Assembly (NCBI GenBank): GCA_017590115.1
Contig: JAGGNK010003335.1
Location: 9,974,320-10,038,319, forward strand
Reading direction: 5' to 3'
Length of the DNA stretch: 64,000 bases
Origin: Montifringilla adamsi
Lineage: Eukaryota; Chordata; Aves; Passeriformes; Passeridae
The translations under genes were made by a program, and so were the position numbers. Each line of letters opens with the position of its first letter. Position 1 is the stretch's first letter. Of this stretch, positions 1 through 11,469 are shown piece after piece. The notes beneath the pieces are model-generated. The model was given only the letters and a program-made list of their open reading frames with translations. It did not search any database and was not told where the DNA came from.

Positions 1-769
1 TTGAACAGATTGTGGTTACTGCATTGTCATCACTCTTCCAAGCACGTTTTTCCCTTGAGTGTTTTCTTTTCAGAGCTCTCCATGGCATTTTTCATTATAT
101 TAATATGTTCTTTATATTTACTTTGCTCTTGCAAAGTGGCACGTGCAAAGGCAAGAAATTTATCAGTGTAAGTTTTTTATTGCAGAAAAAAAAAACAAAC
201 AAGGGGAAAAAAACAAAACAAAAACCAAAAAATAAACCCCAAACAAACAAAAAAAACCCCTCACCCCCAACAAAACCAAGCCCAAAAGTGGGATAAACCA
301 GCAGTGATTTTGGGTTTTGCAGCATTAAGTCTCCTTCTCAGAATCAAGATAACTTGGGCTCAAGATTAAAGCAATGTATTTCTTTGAAAGAAAAAAATAT
401 TCCATTTCTTTGGTTTCTGACTTCCATGCATCCCCACAACACAAACCTCTTATTTCTATGTCTGCATAAACTGACTGCTTTGTTGGGGAATTTCCAAAAA
501 CTGAAAACCCAAAAATATGTCAAAATATTCAAGACCTTCTAATACACAGTAAAGAAACCATTTGTGCTCATTGCATGGGCTCTGTTACAGATGGACGATT
601 CCAGCATTCTGTGCTGCTGTTGCAGTATTTTTCTTCCATATGTAGAAATGTTAACGAGAAATAGCTCGTTGAGAATCATCTGAACTTGAGTAGCTGCCAA
701 GTCTGGACATCACAGCCAGGAGTTTCACGGCAGCATTATCCCCATCCAGCACTTCCTGAAGAGCAGGGC
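1..769. other. Gene-free stretch, AT-rich unique sequence
   Basis: No open frame with a recognisable product was seen on either strand. Apart from the A-rich tract listed separately, the block is AT-rich unique sequence with scattered T runs. The short frames here run through the homopolymers and look accidental. Confidence 0.5.
185..285 (+). repeat. A-rich (A/C) low-complexity tract
   Basis: About 100 bases are almost entirely A with interspersed C runs (AAAC-like units, then CCCC blocks). This is low-complexity sequence. It could be an old poly(A)-like tail that gained C by slippage and mutation, but no retroposed body was recognised next to it. Frames called across it on both strands are artefacts of composition. 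Confidence 0.85.
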
Positions 770-1230
770 CTGTTCCCTGCTGCTTCTTTGTCGTGTTTTA
801 CGCGCTGGACGAGCCCTCGTTGCCGCAGCGGGCGCAACCCCACGACTGGATCGGCCGGGACCGTGGCAGTAAATAAAACAGGGACTGGTAGGACTGGAAT
901 GCTCAAAAATTGAAATTTAATAAAGGAAAACAAAAGGTCAGCTAACAATAAATGCACAACAAAAATGTAACACATATGCTGTAGGGAGCTACTCCAGAAG
1001 ACCTTGATATGAAGGAAACACAACCTTGTATAGAGGGCAGGGAACCAATGAACAGAGAGAAGCTGAAACAATACCTTATATGGAACATAAGATTAACCAA
1101 TCAGAGGGTAGGCTTCAGAACATAACCTTATGAGGAATAACTTAATTTACATAGCTGTTCCCATCATTCTTTTCTTCTCACCCACCTCTCACCATAACCT
1201 GATTGGATGTTAGCTATCCTGGCTTCTCAC
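770..1230 (-). mobile_element. Probable solo retroviral LTR (endogenous retrovirus relic)
   Basis: Read on the minus strand, the block has an LTR-like order. CCAAT boxes come first (complement of 'tgattgg' near 1200, and 'attggtt' types near 1095 and 1045). A TATA-like 'tctataca' follows near 1030, then an ATTAAA polyadenylation-type signal near 918, and then a GC-rich end. That end (about 791-863) holds roughly twelve CpGs in 75 bases, whereas the rest of the window is strongly CpG-depleted, which suggests a fairly recent insertion. No gag, pol or env coding sequence is present, so this would be a solo LTR. Boundaries are approximate and no target-site duplication was found. Orientation is inferred, because AATAAA also occurs on the plus strand. 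The family could not be named from memory with certainty. Confidence 0.45.
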
Positions 1231-1234
1231 AGTA

Positions 1235-2220
1235 CTGTTAGCTGCAGTGTAGTTGTTTCACAGCCTGTTCTCTACTGGACAGACCACCACTTGTCAGAAC
1301 CAGTGGTGTTTCCAGCAGCAAAGAGACACCTTTTGAACCATCATCCAGTAATGAGGAGGGGATGAAATAGCTCTGGCAGGGTGATGAAGGAGGGGAATCT
1401 ACTCCTGCTGGAAAGGTGCTTCTCCACTGGGACAGCCAGTCAGCTGCTGAGTGGACAGTCCTGGAATCCAACTCCTTCACAAAGATTTCAGGCTCCATTT
1501 TATAGTTGCTTCTCCCCCAGCTGATAGAAAGCTTCAGTTAATTTCCAGGTTAAATCTATCCATGATCAATTTATGCTTCTTTGCTTCTGTGCCAGTGGCA
1601 ACCATTAGCTCACAGGGTTATGTTCCTCAATTCATTTATAAAAGGAAATCAGTTTTCCTCTTTGAAATGCTACTTGTAGACAAATTTCCTAGTCCCCAGG
1701 TTACCTGACCTGCATGTCTCTAGCTTGAATGAGTCTCCATTGAACACAAGCGGGCAGAGGTTCACCTGGCAATCCAGCACCTCACACAATAATACTGATC
1801 CTTCTTTATCTCTGCAGGATATGCAGCTTCTGTTATCTCCAAAGACTAGGTTTGACTTTTTAGAGCTATATAAGTCCAGTGGCTGAGAGTCCATTTGCAG
1901 ATTGATTGATGTGTCAGGTTGGTTTTTCTCCTCTGCTGAACTCTCCTACCCCAGCAAGAACTGTTGCTATATACTCTTAAATGTGCATAATTGTTTTATA
2001 ATGTCAATATATAATGACTTTGCAGTTTACACTATTGCATTTACTTTGATTTTCATTCTTCCAGTGCCCAAAGTCATATATTTATTAATCTGTAATATGC
2101 TGAGAGTCTTCTGAAATGAAGATTTCTTAACTTTGTGCTATTAGCAAATTAGATTCACACACTAAAACTTTTTTTGTTCGCATATATTAATGAAAATATT
2201 AAATAATATTCGCCCTGAGG
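1235..2220. other. Gene-free stretch, unique sequence
   Basis: This stretch holds AT-rich unique DNA between the LTR-like block and the old LINE. The frames here are short, occur on both strands and match nothing recognisable. No RNA gene or clear repeat was seen. Confidence 0.4.
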
Positions 2221-2224
2221 ATGA

Positions 2225-2850
2225 TCTGCAATTTCGCTGATGGTATAAAATTATCCAGGGTAGTAAAAACTAAAACTGATCATAAAGTTATGAGGGAGGA
2301 AGAAACTGGCAGATTAAATTCAATGTTGATAAATGCAAAGCAATGCACATGGGGAAAACAACACTAAATACACATATGCAATGATAATCTCTAAATTAGC
2401 CATTATCATTCTGCAAAGAGATCATAGAGTCGCTGCAGATTGCTCAACAGAAACATCTGTTCGTCGCCCTGCGGCAGGCTGGAAAGGTAAACAGAATGTC
2501 AGGTATGAAAGCAACCAAGAGTAGCAGGAAAAGCAGCTCCGTGCCACTGAATGAGCCCCACATTTGCCCATGCTTGAATACTGCATGAACTGCATCAAAA
2601 TGGAACAGGCAAAAACCAGTGAAGACACAGAGAAGGACAAAAAGTCAAAGACATTAGATGGTTTCTGCACTGGGAGAGGTTAAATAGACTCCAAGCCTTT
2701 AACTTTGAGAAGAGGTGATGGGATGAGGAAGTGACAGAGCCACAGAAAAGAGTGGCTGGCAGGAAAAGGTGAATGAGGAATGATTATTCTCTCTATAAGA
2801 GGATCAAATGAGATCACAAGGCAGAGCCTCTGTAGCAGACAAGGACAGAG
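2225..2850 (+). mobile_element. Ancient CR1-type LINE fragment (ORF2 C-terminus and 3' part)
   Basis: The plus strand encodes a decayed piece of the LINE ORF2 tail. The peptide FNVDKCKAMHMGK is read at about 2319-2357, matching the conserved FNxxKCxxMHxGK motif that follows the reverse transcriptase in CR1-group elements. Flanking wording ('gtaaaaactaaaactgat', 'cttgaatactgcatg', 'gaagaggtgatgggatg', 'gtgaatgaggaatgattatt') follows the order expected in amniote CR1 copies of the turtle/crocodile type. In-frame stops and indels break the frame, so it is dead. It is much older than the avian CR1 tails elsewhere in the window. Ends are approximate; the homology fades after about 2850. Confidence 0.72.
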
Positions 2851-4334
2851 TAGATGCTCCCTCCTATCTCACACAAATTGCCAATATGCATGCGCACATA
2901 AGCCGTGCCATGCCAGCATTTCCCAGTTTTCCTTAGATAAGTGGAATCCATTAGATGGGTGAGTGCTGTGTTATGCAAGTATAACTTCCTTGGACTAGTG
3001 TTACCTCACACAACTACGTAATATTTTGTTCTTTCTTTTTATAGGGGGGCTGTTCCATATCACTTGTATAGGTAAGTATTTGGTTTTAAATGGGACGGAT
3101 TCTTTTATACTCCCTCTGTCCTTTACACTTGGAATATTGCCAGCAAACTCCCAGTGAATGGCTGCCAATCTGGTCTGTGACTTTGGTATGGCATCCATGA
3201 AATTAGTGGGACAAAAATGTGTATTAGCAGGAAATTTGATGATCAGGAGATCAGTTGTCACTTTCAATGACCCTTACTGACACTCTGATTCTTTTAATTG
3301 TCCTACATGGAAAAGAAAAATAAAGTCTGGTAAGGTCAGCCCAAAAGGAATACTAGTCTGGGATACTTAGTTTTGGAAATTGAGTTTTTTCCCAGTTGTC
3401 AGAAGCAGCTGATCCTTCCAGATTACCTCAGGGATATCTTAAATCAGATTAAGACAACATTTACACTGACAGAATGTGGGGGCAGTGGGGATCAGAACAT
3501 CTTTTGTGGGTCCCACTCTACAGGTATAGAATTCCAAAGATTTGCTAGACACTGCACTGCATCAAAAGGAATAAAGAGCCCAGATGTCAAGAGGTCTCTG
3601 GTCATCCCCACAGAGAAGCACCTGAGGCCCATTTCCCATTTTGTCTGTCAAATGGAGAAATGTATCTGTGCCCTGGACCCTCAGAGGAATCACAAATGGA
3701 AATATTGCCTAAATACTGCTTTGTTTGAGCAGGGCCCAGAAAAACAAAAGCACTCATGGTTAATTCGCAACTCACTTGAAGCCACATATGTCCCTTTTCA
3801 GGGAAAAAGCATTAAGAAAGTTTTAATAAAACTCCCTCAGTTTGTTGGAAATTCTGGCATGGTAACTGTGTATCGTACTTAAAAGGTCAATGAGAATCTC
3901 ATGAATAAAACCTAACTTTATAATGAAAGCACAGTATTTAAAATTTCCCTGGATCTCCTTGCTCAAAACTGATTAAGAACAGACCTGCTGCTATCCTGTA
4001 AAATGTTTCTAAGTGAGTCATCTGTTCATCAGCAAAGCCCCAAAAGTTCAGACGCAATTGCTTCAGAAAGAACATTTTCAAAACTATGGCATATCAGTTG
4101 GAAGATGCTGATAACTTCCAATTGGCAGGAGGGCCCTGCTAAAAAAAACCTGAGATAACTTTGCTTTTAAGGCTTCCCCAGCTGACTGATTAAAAACGTC
4201 ACAACAGAAAATTCAAAGGTCACATTTTCTCAAGTGTCGCTGAGAACCCACTGTCTGAGAAATTAGATGAGATTAAGATGCAAAACACTGAAACACTTTG
4301 AATCAAATTTAATCTTCCAATGTTTTGCTAACTT

Positions 4335-4374
4335 ATTAAAAAAAAAAAAAAAACAAAAAACCAAAAAACTAAAC
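4335..4374 (+). repeat. Poly(A)/A-rich tract
   Basis: A run of about sixteen A is followed by AAC/AAAACC-like interruptions. It is low-complexity sequence with no recognised retroposon attached. Confidence 0.8.
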
Positions 4375-5747
4375 AAGGTGGGGGGATTTGTATTTTAGGA
4401 AAACCCTACTGGAAGTACGGCACTGCGAGAGGGGTTAATAGACTTTGACTAGATTTTGTTATTTTGCTTGAGGAATTGGTCTAATTGATATCAGCTGAAA
4501 GCACTTTTTAAGATTAATTGAGAGCAAAAAGATTTACTGGAGTTTATATTTTCATGAATCTCTTCTAGATATCTCTAAAGGACAAAATTAAAGGTCACTT
4601 TTACTGTCTATAGAAGCCAGTCAGAAAACTTGAAAATAACAAATTTTCGCCAGATGGTAACTAAGAAAAGATGGAGAGTTTTCATCCACATTTAGCAAAA
4701 TCTTTCTTTTACTAATACAAAGCAATTTGTTCAGCTGCTCCTGGGCATAGCAGCTGAGAATGGGACTGGTGTTTTTTTACAAGTAGTTGATTTGAGGGAC
4801 TGAGTGGAACTCCCCTGGGGAAAACCTTTTGAGACAACATGTGTGAGAAGCTGTGCATGGTCTCTGTTGTTATTCTCCATGCTCGTGCCATTCTTGGGTA
4901 TAAACAGAGGAGTTTGTTTTTCCTTTCTCAGGTGTTGGCTACAGACTGTGCAGGCAGCACCAGGCACGCTGGGGAAAGGCAGAGAAAGGGGCACAAGCAG
5001 GAGGGTACCAGAAGGAATTGGGGGCAACAAAGAGAAAAGCAATTCTCTACAAAGAAAAACTTTTGAAAAACCATAAAGAGATACAGAAAGGAATGCACAG
5101 AACTTTCCAGGGGTCAGACACTGCAGAGTATAACCCACTGTTTCACAATCAGCAGCAAACTTAGAGCAGTGAAAAGCTTTGGGGTTATCCCCACACCTGG
5201 ATGAGGAAAATAATCTGCTCAGTCCAAAACTGTTGTCATAAGATGAGAAAGGCTTTTTTGGTAGGCAAGAGGCTCTAGCAGATTGGAATAAGGGTAACAT
5301 GTCTTACTATAATGAATGATTTGCAGAGGAATAAACAAATGTGCATTTGCTTCATTTTTAAAAGTTTGATTTTTCATTATCAAAATGAAAGCAAGGAAGT
5401 AAACAAACAAACAAACCCCCGCCAAAATCCCATCTGGCTTCTCTGCCTTCCTTGAAGTTCTGAGATATGTACTTGCTGAATCAGAATGCAGATATAGGGC
5501 CTTCTTTTTAGACAGCATCACAGTCACCTGTTACTGTTTAAATACAGCAGGAGCTGGCTCCCCTTTTTTGAGAAGTGCTATCTCCAGCCTGCAGCTCACA
5601 TTCCACAGCAGGAAAGCAGCTTGCGAAAAAATTCACTCTGAAATACCTCAGGCTCTACTGAAAGCAAGCAGTTTCAAAGACTGACTGCTTCTATGATTTT
5701 GGGGTTTGGTTTTGGGTTTAGCTTGTGTTTTTATTCTCCCTTTTAGA

Positions 5748-5768
5748 AAACCAGTTCAACCAGTTCAA
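5748..5768 (+). promoter_or_regulatory. Tandem CCAGTTCAA motif, Grainyhead/CP2-like
   Basis: Two direct copies of 'ccagttcaa' sit head to tail after AAA. Grainyhead and TFCP2-family factors bind paired half-sites of the AACCAGTT/CCAG type, and the spacing here is close to that arrangement. The match is not perfect and a chance occurrence is quite possible. Confidence 0.2.
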
Positions 5769-8609
5769 GTTAAGCAGTGTGGATGGAAGTGGACCATATA
5801 AAAGCTGATGGCCATTTTTTAAGGAGGTATGAACACTTGTTTCTCTTTCTGCAGAGGTGCCAGAAGAATGGGAAATGGGGACCTCAGTAGGACAGAAAGG
5901 CACCAAACATCAGAGCCTGGGAGAGCAGTGTGACTGCCCTCAAGGAGACAGGGCAGGGTAGGGACAAGGAAAACAACCCCACCAGGACCTTGGAGGGCAG
6001 GAGCTGTGGGGACAGCCACCTCCTCCTGGGCTGTTGGGACACCAAGGATGGCTGTGAACAGGACTGAGACCCAGACACCTGAATATTCCTGGATGGAGGG
6101 AATTCAAATTCCCTTGCTGGCTGTCCCTGTAGCTCTGGGAGGCTCAGGACATGACCAGTACTTGATTAACACAATAACTGATGCTCCCAATCATCCCACA
6201 GGTCTGTCTTGAGGGCAGTAATACAAAGGCAGTGGCTCTCTGAAGCCCTTTTAGATGGCAGCAGCCAAAGAGCAAGACTTGGAATTACCCCCAGAGACAA
6301 ACAAGGGCTGGGCACCTTCCTGCTCAAACCTGCATTTAGGGGAAAGTCACAGCACCAGAGCACCCCATGGCAACCACAAATGTAAGGTACAACACTGCCT
6401 GCTGAAGTGCTTTCAGATTCCCCACTAGCAAGAGATAAACCTGTAAAGCATTATTGAGCTTTTATTTGTTCATTTAATATTTTCAGATGTTAACAGATCC
6501 TGCAGATGTGGTCCTCTCTGCGGTATGAGGGGATAAGGATCTTTTCCATCACAGAGTGCTCAGTTTTTCCTTTACTCACAGACTTTATTCCCTATGTGAT
6601 GATGTGGTAGCATGTTACAGTACCACTTGACTTAACAGAAATATGGGTTTTATTTTTGCTTTTTGAACACATTCATGTCTTACAAACACTTACTCTAATC
6701 CTCCTAGAACAATCTCTGTTTCAATTATTAAAGTAACTTTTAATGAAGTTATTTAAAATTCTAGATTGGTCTTTGGAGCAGACTTCAGCCTTGCTTTGGT
6801 TTTTCATTTCTTGAGCAATGACACTGAAATCAAGGTTTCAGCTGAGCCACCAACCTGTGTCTGTGAACCCCAGCAGAAATACTTCTCTATCCATCTCTCT
6901 ACAAACTTACTTACGTATAAACTACTGCTGAAATAAATTTCTTTGATGATGATTTTCTTATAATTTCCACCAGTTTAATGGAATTCACCTTCCCTTTCTA
7001 GCAATAGATTGACTTCTTGAGATGCCTAAATAAAAAAAAAAACAAAACTTGAACTTCTCTTTGTCCTTACAAAAATCTCTACATTCTGAGGGTAAACACA
7101 GGCAGCTGCTCAATTCATTAGATAATTAGACTATTAATAAATTGGACACACTTGTTTTTTATCCTCTAATAATCATGACAACTTCCCAAAAACATTTATC
7201 TATTTTTTTCTTTTCACTCCGCTACATTCAAGCTCATGTGTGGCCTCTGTCCTTGTTTCACTTGGTTCCTTTCAAAGCTGGATGCCTCTCTCTAAAGAGC
7301 AGTCTGGTACCCCCAAGAGTGACAGTCTGGGAAATGGAAACCTGGCTCATGTTTCTCATTCCCAGCATCTCCTTTCCTGCACTGCTTGGCTGTGCAGTCT
7401 GGAGACAGGACCCTGATGCTCAGCAGGACTGAACAAAGCTGAAGCAGTTCCCAACACATCTCATATTCTCTAAATCCATCTGGAGCCTTTGGACTGTCTT
7501 AGCAATGTTGGATCAAAATTTTAAATAAATTCACTTGACAAACACAGAAACACAAAGTGTTGAATTTCGCTGTTGTTCAATAAGAACATTCAGAGTTTCA
7601 TTTCCAAGCAATGCTTCAGACTGAAAAGCAATGTCATGACTCTGGAGAATGACTCTGGAAAAGAGAAAATAGGGGAAGGTTAAAGGACAAGCTAAAATGG
7701 ATTCCCCGGGCAAGAGGTTAAAACTAACTACATAAGACCATTTCCTAGTTGTCCAAAACAACAAATCCTTGCACATATCCTTTCCATGGCTGCTGACTGG
7801 GTGAAGACCCTTGGCTCTGTAATTTTACACCTGGCTGCCTTAAAGAGGATAACTGTGAGAATGCCCCTGTTGTGGCTGTGTGGCTGATGCCAAATTCTGG
7901 GGTGGGCAGCTGGAGGTTCCTGAGCCCTCTCTGCCATATCACAGGACTCCCTTGCTTTTAAATTTCTGTCCACTCCAATGATCTGTGTGGCACCACACTC
8001 AATTAGGGCCATAAACGGTTTTGATTTAGCAACAACAAAAGGAGGCAAAGAGCTGGAACAGCAGAAGAGGTCCATGAGTCCTGACAGCCCAGTTCCAGCC
8101 TCTCCCTCCTCCAGGAGGACTCAGGCAGCTCTGAGCCCCACAGATAACCCCGAAGAGCCCCCCTCCACACCAGGAACTTAAAGGGAGAGCAAATAAAGAA
8201 CAGAGTTCACCACCACATGCTTAATCTGCAGGTTAATTGCTCCACTATTATTGTATTTAATTGTTCCCAGTGAAGTCTTTCTAATTGCTTTTCTTTATAC
8301 CCAATTGAGTAGTAATACGAATATTAATAATAAATATGCCAAGAATTTTAAGCAGAAAATGATAAAAGCCATTTCCCATGCAAGCAGGTGGAGGAAAGTG
8401 ACTGCAAGAGGATGAGAAATGCTTCTTTCCTATGTGAAACAGAAGAGAAATAATATCAGCTGGCACAGGTAGGCTGACACAGCCACTGCTTTGTGTAAGT
8501 CCCTGCTGGGAGGTGAACTAAGGACCAGCTGCCTCATTTCCCCAGTACAAACTGGAATCAAGCATTTGCAAAGTTGTGCACTGATAGTATACACATTTCA
8601 ATATAGCCA

Positions 8610-8623
8610 CATGAATATTCATG
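8610..8623. promoter_or_regulatory. 14-bp perfect palindrome, POU-dimer-like
   Basis: The sequence 'catgaatattcatg' is its own reverse complement. Its core 'atgaatattcat' resembles the palindromic MORE/ATGCATATGCAT-type sites bound by POU-domain dimers, with substitutions. Function is inference from motif shape only. Confidence 0.25.
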
Positions 8624-9355
8624 AGTGAAAACAGTTCCACTTCTTAATAGCAGCTTATAGCCAAATGCCAAGATTCTTATCCAGAAAAATCTCTCATTTA
8701 GCTGGGTGGGAGATCTGCCCAAACTCAGGCGTTCAGGAGCTCATTTTAAATGCGTGCCACGCAAAATGGTTTCCTGTTCTCCTTCACCCCCAGCACTAGA
8801 TTAGCACATAGAAATACCAAAACTCAATAGTGGCAACTGTATTTTTAACACCTTGGGGAGCTGCAAATACTCAGTTCCAGAACAGTAAAGGCTCTTCCTC
8901 TAGAAAAATCCTCTGCTGTACCAGGCAACTTCTCCAGTGGCTTGGTGTCTCATAGCCACACAACAGGCTGGAATGCCTCAAGAGGTTGGTGAATGGGAAA
9001 GCTGCAAAATAGTGGAGTTTGCACATTCCCCGAGTCCCCCAGCTTGCTGGTTTGCAAAGCACTTTGTGACATTTCTGCATGGGAAACGTTGCTGGAAATG
9101 CAGGGCTTTGCAGTGGTTCCGGAGCAGCGCTTCCCCCGCGAGCAGCCCTGCTCAGCTCAGCGCTCTCCTTTGTCAGCAGGGAGAAAGCAAGCCCTTCTTT
9201 ATCACCCCCAAGTCAATGAGGGGCACTGCCACCCTGTCACTTGATGATTAATTACTGCATCTGCAGGCAGGGCTGCCAGCAAACTCGTGGGCATCATCCA
9301 TGACGCATAAGCAGCCATGGATTTAAAGGGAAATGTGTATGGCACGGCAGAGCGC

Positions 9356-9378
9356 GGGCTCGGGAGGGCACGGGGGGG
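9356..9378 (+). other. Canonical G-quadruplex motif
   Basis: Four G runs are visible: GGG at 9356-9358, GGG at 9362-9364, GGG at 9366-9368 and a run of seven at 9372-9378. Loops are 3, 1 and 3 bases, which satisfies the G3+N1-7 rule. Several CpGs lie in and just before the motif, making this a small GC-rich island in otherwise AT-rich sequence. No promoter or transcript start is evident. Confidence 0.75.
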
Positions 9379-9379
9379 C

Positions 9380-10812
9380 CTTGCCCCACTAGATCAGCAT
9401 CTGCCACCCAGCAGCTGCAAGGCCAACAAAGCTCCTTCAGAAGGAAACAAGAGAAAGCCCTCAAGCCACTGGAGGAAACTGTGTTATTATTCATCTTAGT
9501 CCCAGTGCAAGTATTCAGTCTCTTCCCACCCAAATGTTCCCAACGTAATGATTTCCATGTGCACGTCTAATGCCACTGGTGCTGGAAATTCGTGAGAGAA
9601 ACACAGTGGGGATCTTAGCATTTCACTGGGCTCTAAAAGATCAGGCTTTGGGAAGACCTGTAAGTGTCTCAACAGCTGAGAATTCTGATTCTATCCAGTT
9701 ATTTTATTTACCCTGTGTGTGGGCATGGCAGAACTGAGAGGAGAGGAGAGGTGGTGATTAGTTGTGGAGATAGGACAAATAAATGCCCTTGCAAACACAC
9801 ACAGTCCTGTTGCAAAGAGGTGCCCAGGAGATTCACAGGAAGGGGCAGGTTAGGATTTCTGTCTTCTGAGCTACTGCAGAACTGCTTGTGCCTGGGGAAA
9901 AAGAAAAGAATAAAAGGAAAAAGATTATTTGGAATTAAATAAAAGAGGTTTTAAAGTGTTGCTTTTGTATGACTGTATCCTGTATCCTCTCCCAGCCTGG
10001 CACACACCAGAGGGTGACACTTCAGTTCCATCCACTCCTCTGGGCCTGTCCCCTGGCTTAGAGCACTCATGGCACAAGTGGGTGGCATTCGATTTTCATT
10101 GCTCCTTTGTCCCAAAGCTGGAGGCATCTTTTTGTTTTAATGGCACATTGTGTTCCTTGACAAGACAGAGCTAATGTCCTGAGTGGGATTCTATTCACAC
10201 AGCAGCAGTGGATTAGAGATTTGATTTTCCTTTTTAACAAATCAGTATAGCAGATGGCACTGGGAAAAGAAAGTGCAGACACTACAGGGATGTAGCAGAG
10301 CTTCCTAGATCCTTGCAGCATGGGGAACAGCACTAAAAGGCAGATCTGTGCAGGCCAAGGAATTATGAATACTCCCTCCAATTTTTTATTTCCCCTCTCA
10401 GAGCAGAGACCTCCTGTGCCCCCAGATGCTCTCCACAGGATCACCAATAGTTCAGTGCCATTCCAGTTTTAAGGTCTCATGGGTTCTTCTTGCTGTTATT
10501 ACCTGCTACATCCAAACAATGAAGCTGTCACATTGCAGGGCTGTAATGGCTCTGTTTTTCCCTGCCCAGGGTTTTGTGACACAGACAGGTTACAGTCACA
10601 ACTGCTCCTGGACCTGAGCTGTTGGTACAACTTTGTGAACAAATGCTGTTCCTCCCTCTATGGCTCCACACCAAACCTGACCTGGGCCCCAGCTGGGACT
10701 GCCCAAGGGCATGTGGTGGCACAGTGACAGCAAGCACCCCCTTCTGTGAGAGCCCAGGGACCAGAGACCCAGGCAGGGGGCACGTGCACTGCTCATTTCC
10801 ATCAAGGAGATT
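9380..10812. other. Gene-free stretch, unique sequence
   Basis: No gene, RNA or repeat was recognised between the G-quadruplex motif and the CR1 copy. Overlapping frames on both strands around 10.4-10.8 kb have no recognisable content. Confidence 0.4.
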
Positions 10813-11196
10813 CCATAGAATCAGAGAATACTTTGGGTTGGATGGAACTTGTTAAAGATCATCTGCTCCGATGCCCCTGCCATTTGCAGCACATCTGCAA
10901 CTTGACCAGCTTGGTCAGAGTTCTGTCCCACCTGACCTGGAATGTTTCCAGGGATGGGGCATCCACCACCACCACCCTGGGCAACCTGAGCCAGTGTTTT
11001 ACCACCCTCATAGCAAAACACAGCAAAAATTGTCTTTTTCATATCCACCTACATCAACCCTCCTTCAGTTTAAAGCCATTCTACCATGTCCTATCACTAC
11101 ATGTCCATGTCAGAAGTCCCTCTCCAGCTCTCCTGTAGGTCCTTAAGGTACTGGAAGGGTGCTATAAGTTCTCCTTGGAGCCTTCTCTTCTTCATT
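10813..11196 (-). mobile_element. CR1 LINE 3' end (avian type), 5'-truncated
   Basis: The left edge 'ccatagaatcagagaat' is the reverse complement of the degenerate ATTCTATG-type terminal repeat of avian CR1. It is followed by 'ctttgggttgga', 'agatcatctgctccgatgcc', 'catccaccacca', 'gtcctatcactac' and 'ccttctcttctt' in the expected order. The element therefore lies on the minus strand with its 3' end at 10813. It is truncated at about 11196, where similarity stops. It keeps only the region around the ORF2 C-terminus and 3' UTR, with no intact ORF. Frames seen on the plus strand through it are shadows. Confidence 0.9.
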
Positions 11197-11376
11197 TTGG
11201 ACATCTAGTGGAGGAAACTTGGGATGCACTGTCACCAGCCAATCAGAGTGGTCACAAGCAGTGAGAAAGAGAATTAACCTAGGGGAGCTCTCCATGTGTC
11301 CAGTACACAGCATGGCAAAACACAATATGCAGGAACAGATCCCCTTCCTTTCTCCATGAAGCCACAATTTACTCAG

Positions 11377-11469
11377 ACAAAACAAAACAAAAACAAAAAA
11401 CCAAACACACACCAAAAAACCCCTCCAAAAGCCCAAAAATAACAACAACAAAAAAACCCACCACCAAAA
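11377..11469 (+). repeat. A/C-rich low-complexity tract
   Basis: AAAAC and CAA units are mixed with CCCC blocks over about 90 bases. It is the same style as the tract at 185-285. The minus-strand frames rich in F, V, G and C at this place are translations of this repeat. Confidence 0.85.

Larger units (their letters stand above)
2860..8600. other. Gene-free stretch with a few simple repeats
   Basis: About 5.7 kb of unique sequence. It contains poly(A) tracts at 4335-4374 and about 7031-7042. Two long frames lie here: 3373-3882 plus (169 codons, TTG start) and 4731-5300 minus (189 codons, ATG start). Neither shows a domain, a signal peptide or splice structure that could be recognised, so neither was called as a gene. 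The stretch near 3600-3690 ('cccatttcccattttgtc', 'tcaaatggagaaatg') faintly resembles MIR wording but is too weak to call. Confidence 0.4.

Noticed and set aside
3373..3882. 169-codon frame, plus strand
   Set aside because: It begins at TTG rather than ATG, has no recognisable domain, and part of it faintly resembles old SINE wording around 3600-3690.
4731..5300. 189-codon ATG frame, minus strand
   Set aside because: It is rich in Ser, Pro, Leu and Cys with no recognisable family, and plus-strand frames overlap it. Nothing supports transcription.
10746..11138. 130-codon plus-strand frame with repeated Thr/His stretches
   Set aside because: It runs antisense through the CR1 copy at 10813-11196 and is a shadow of that repeat.
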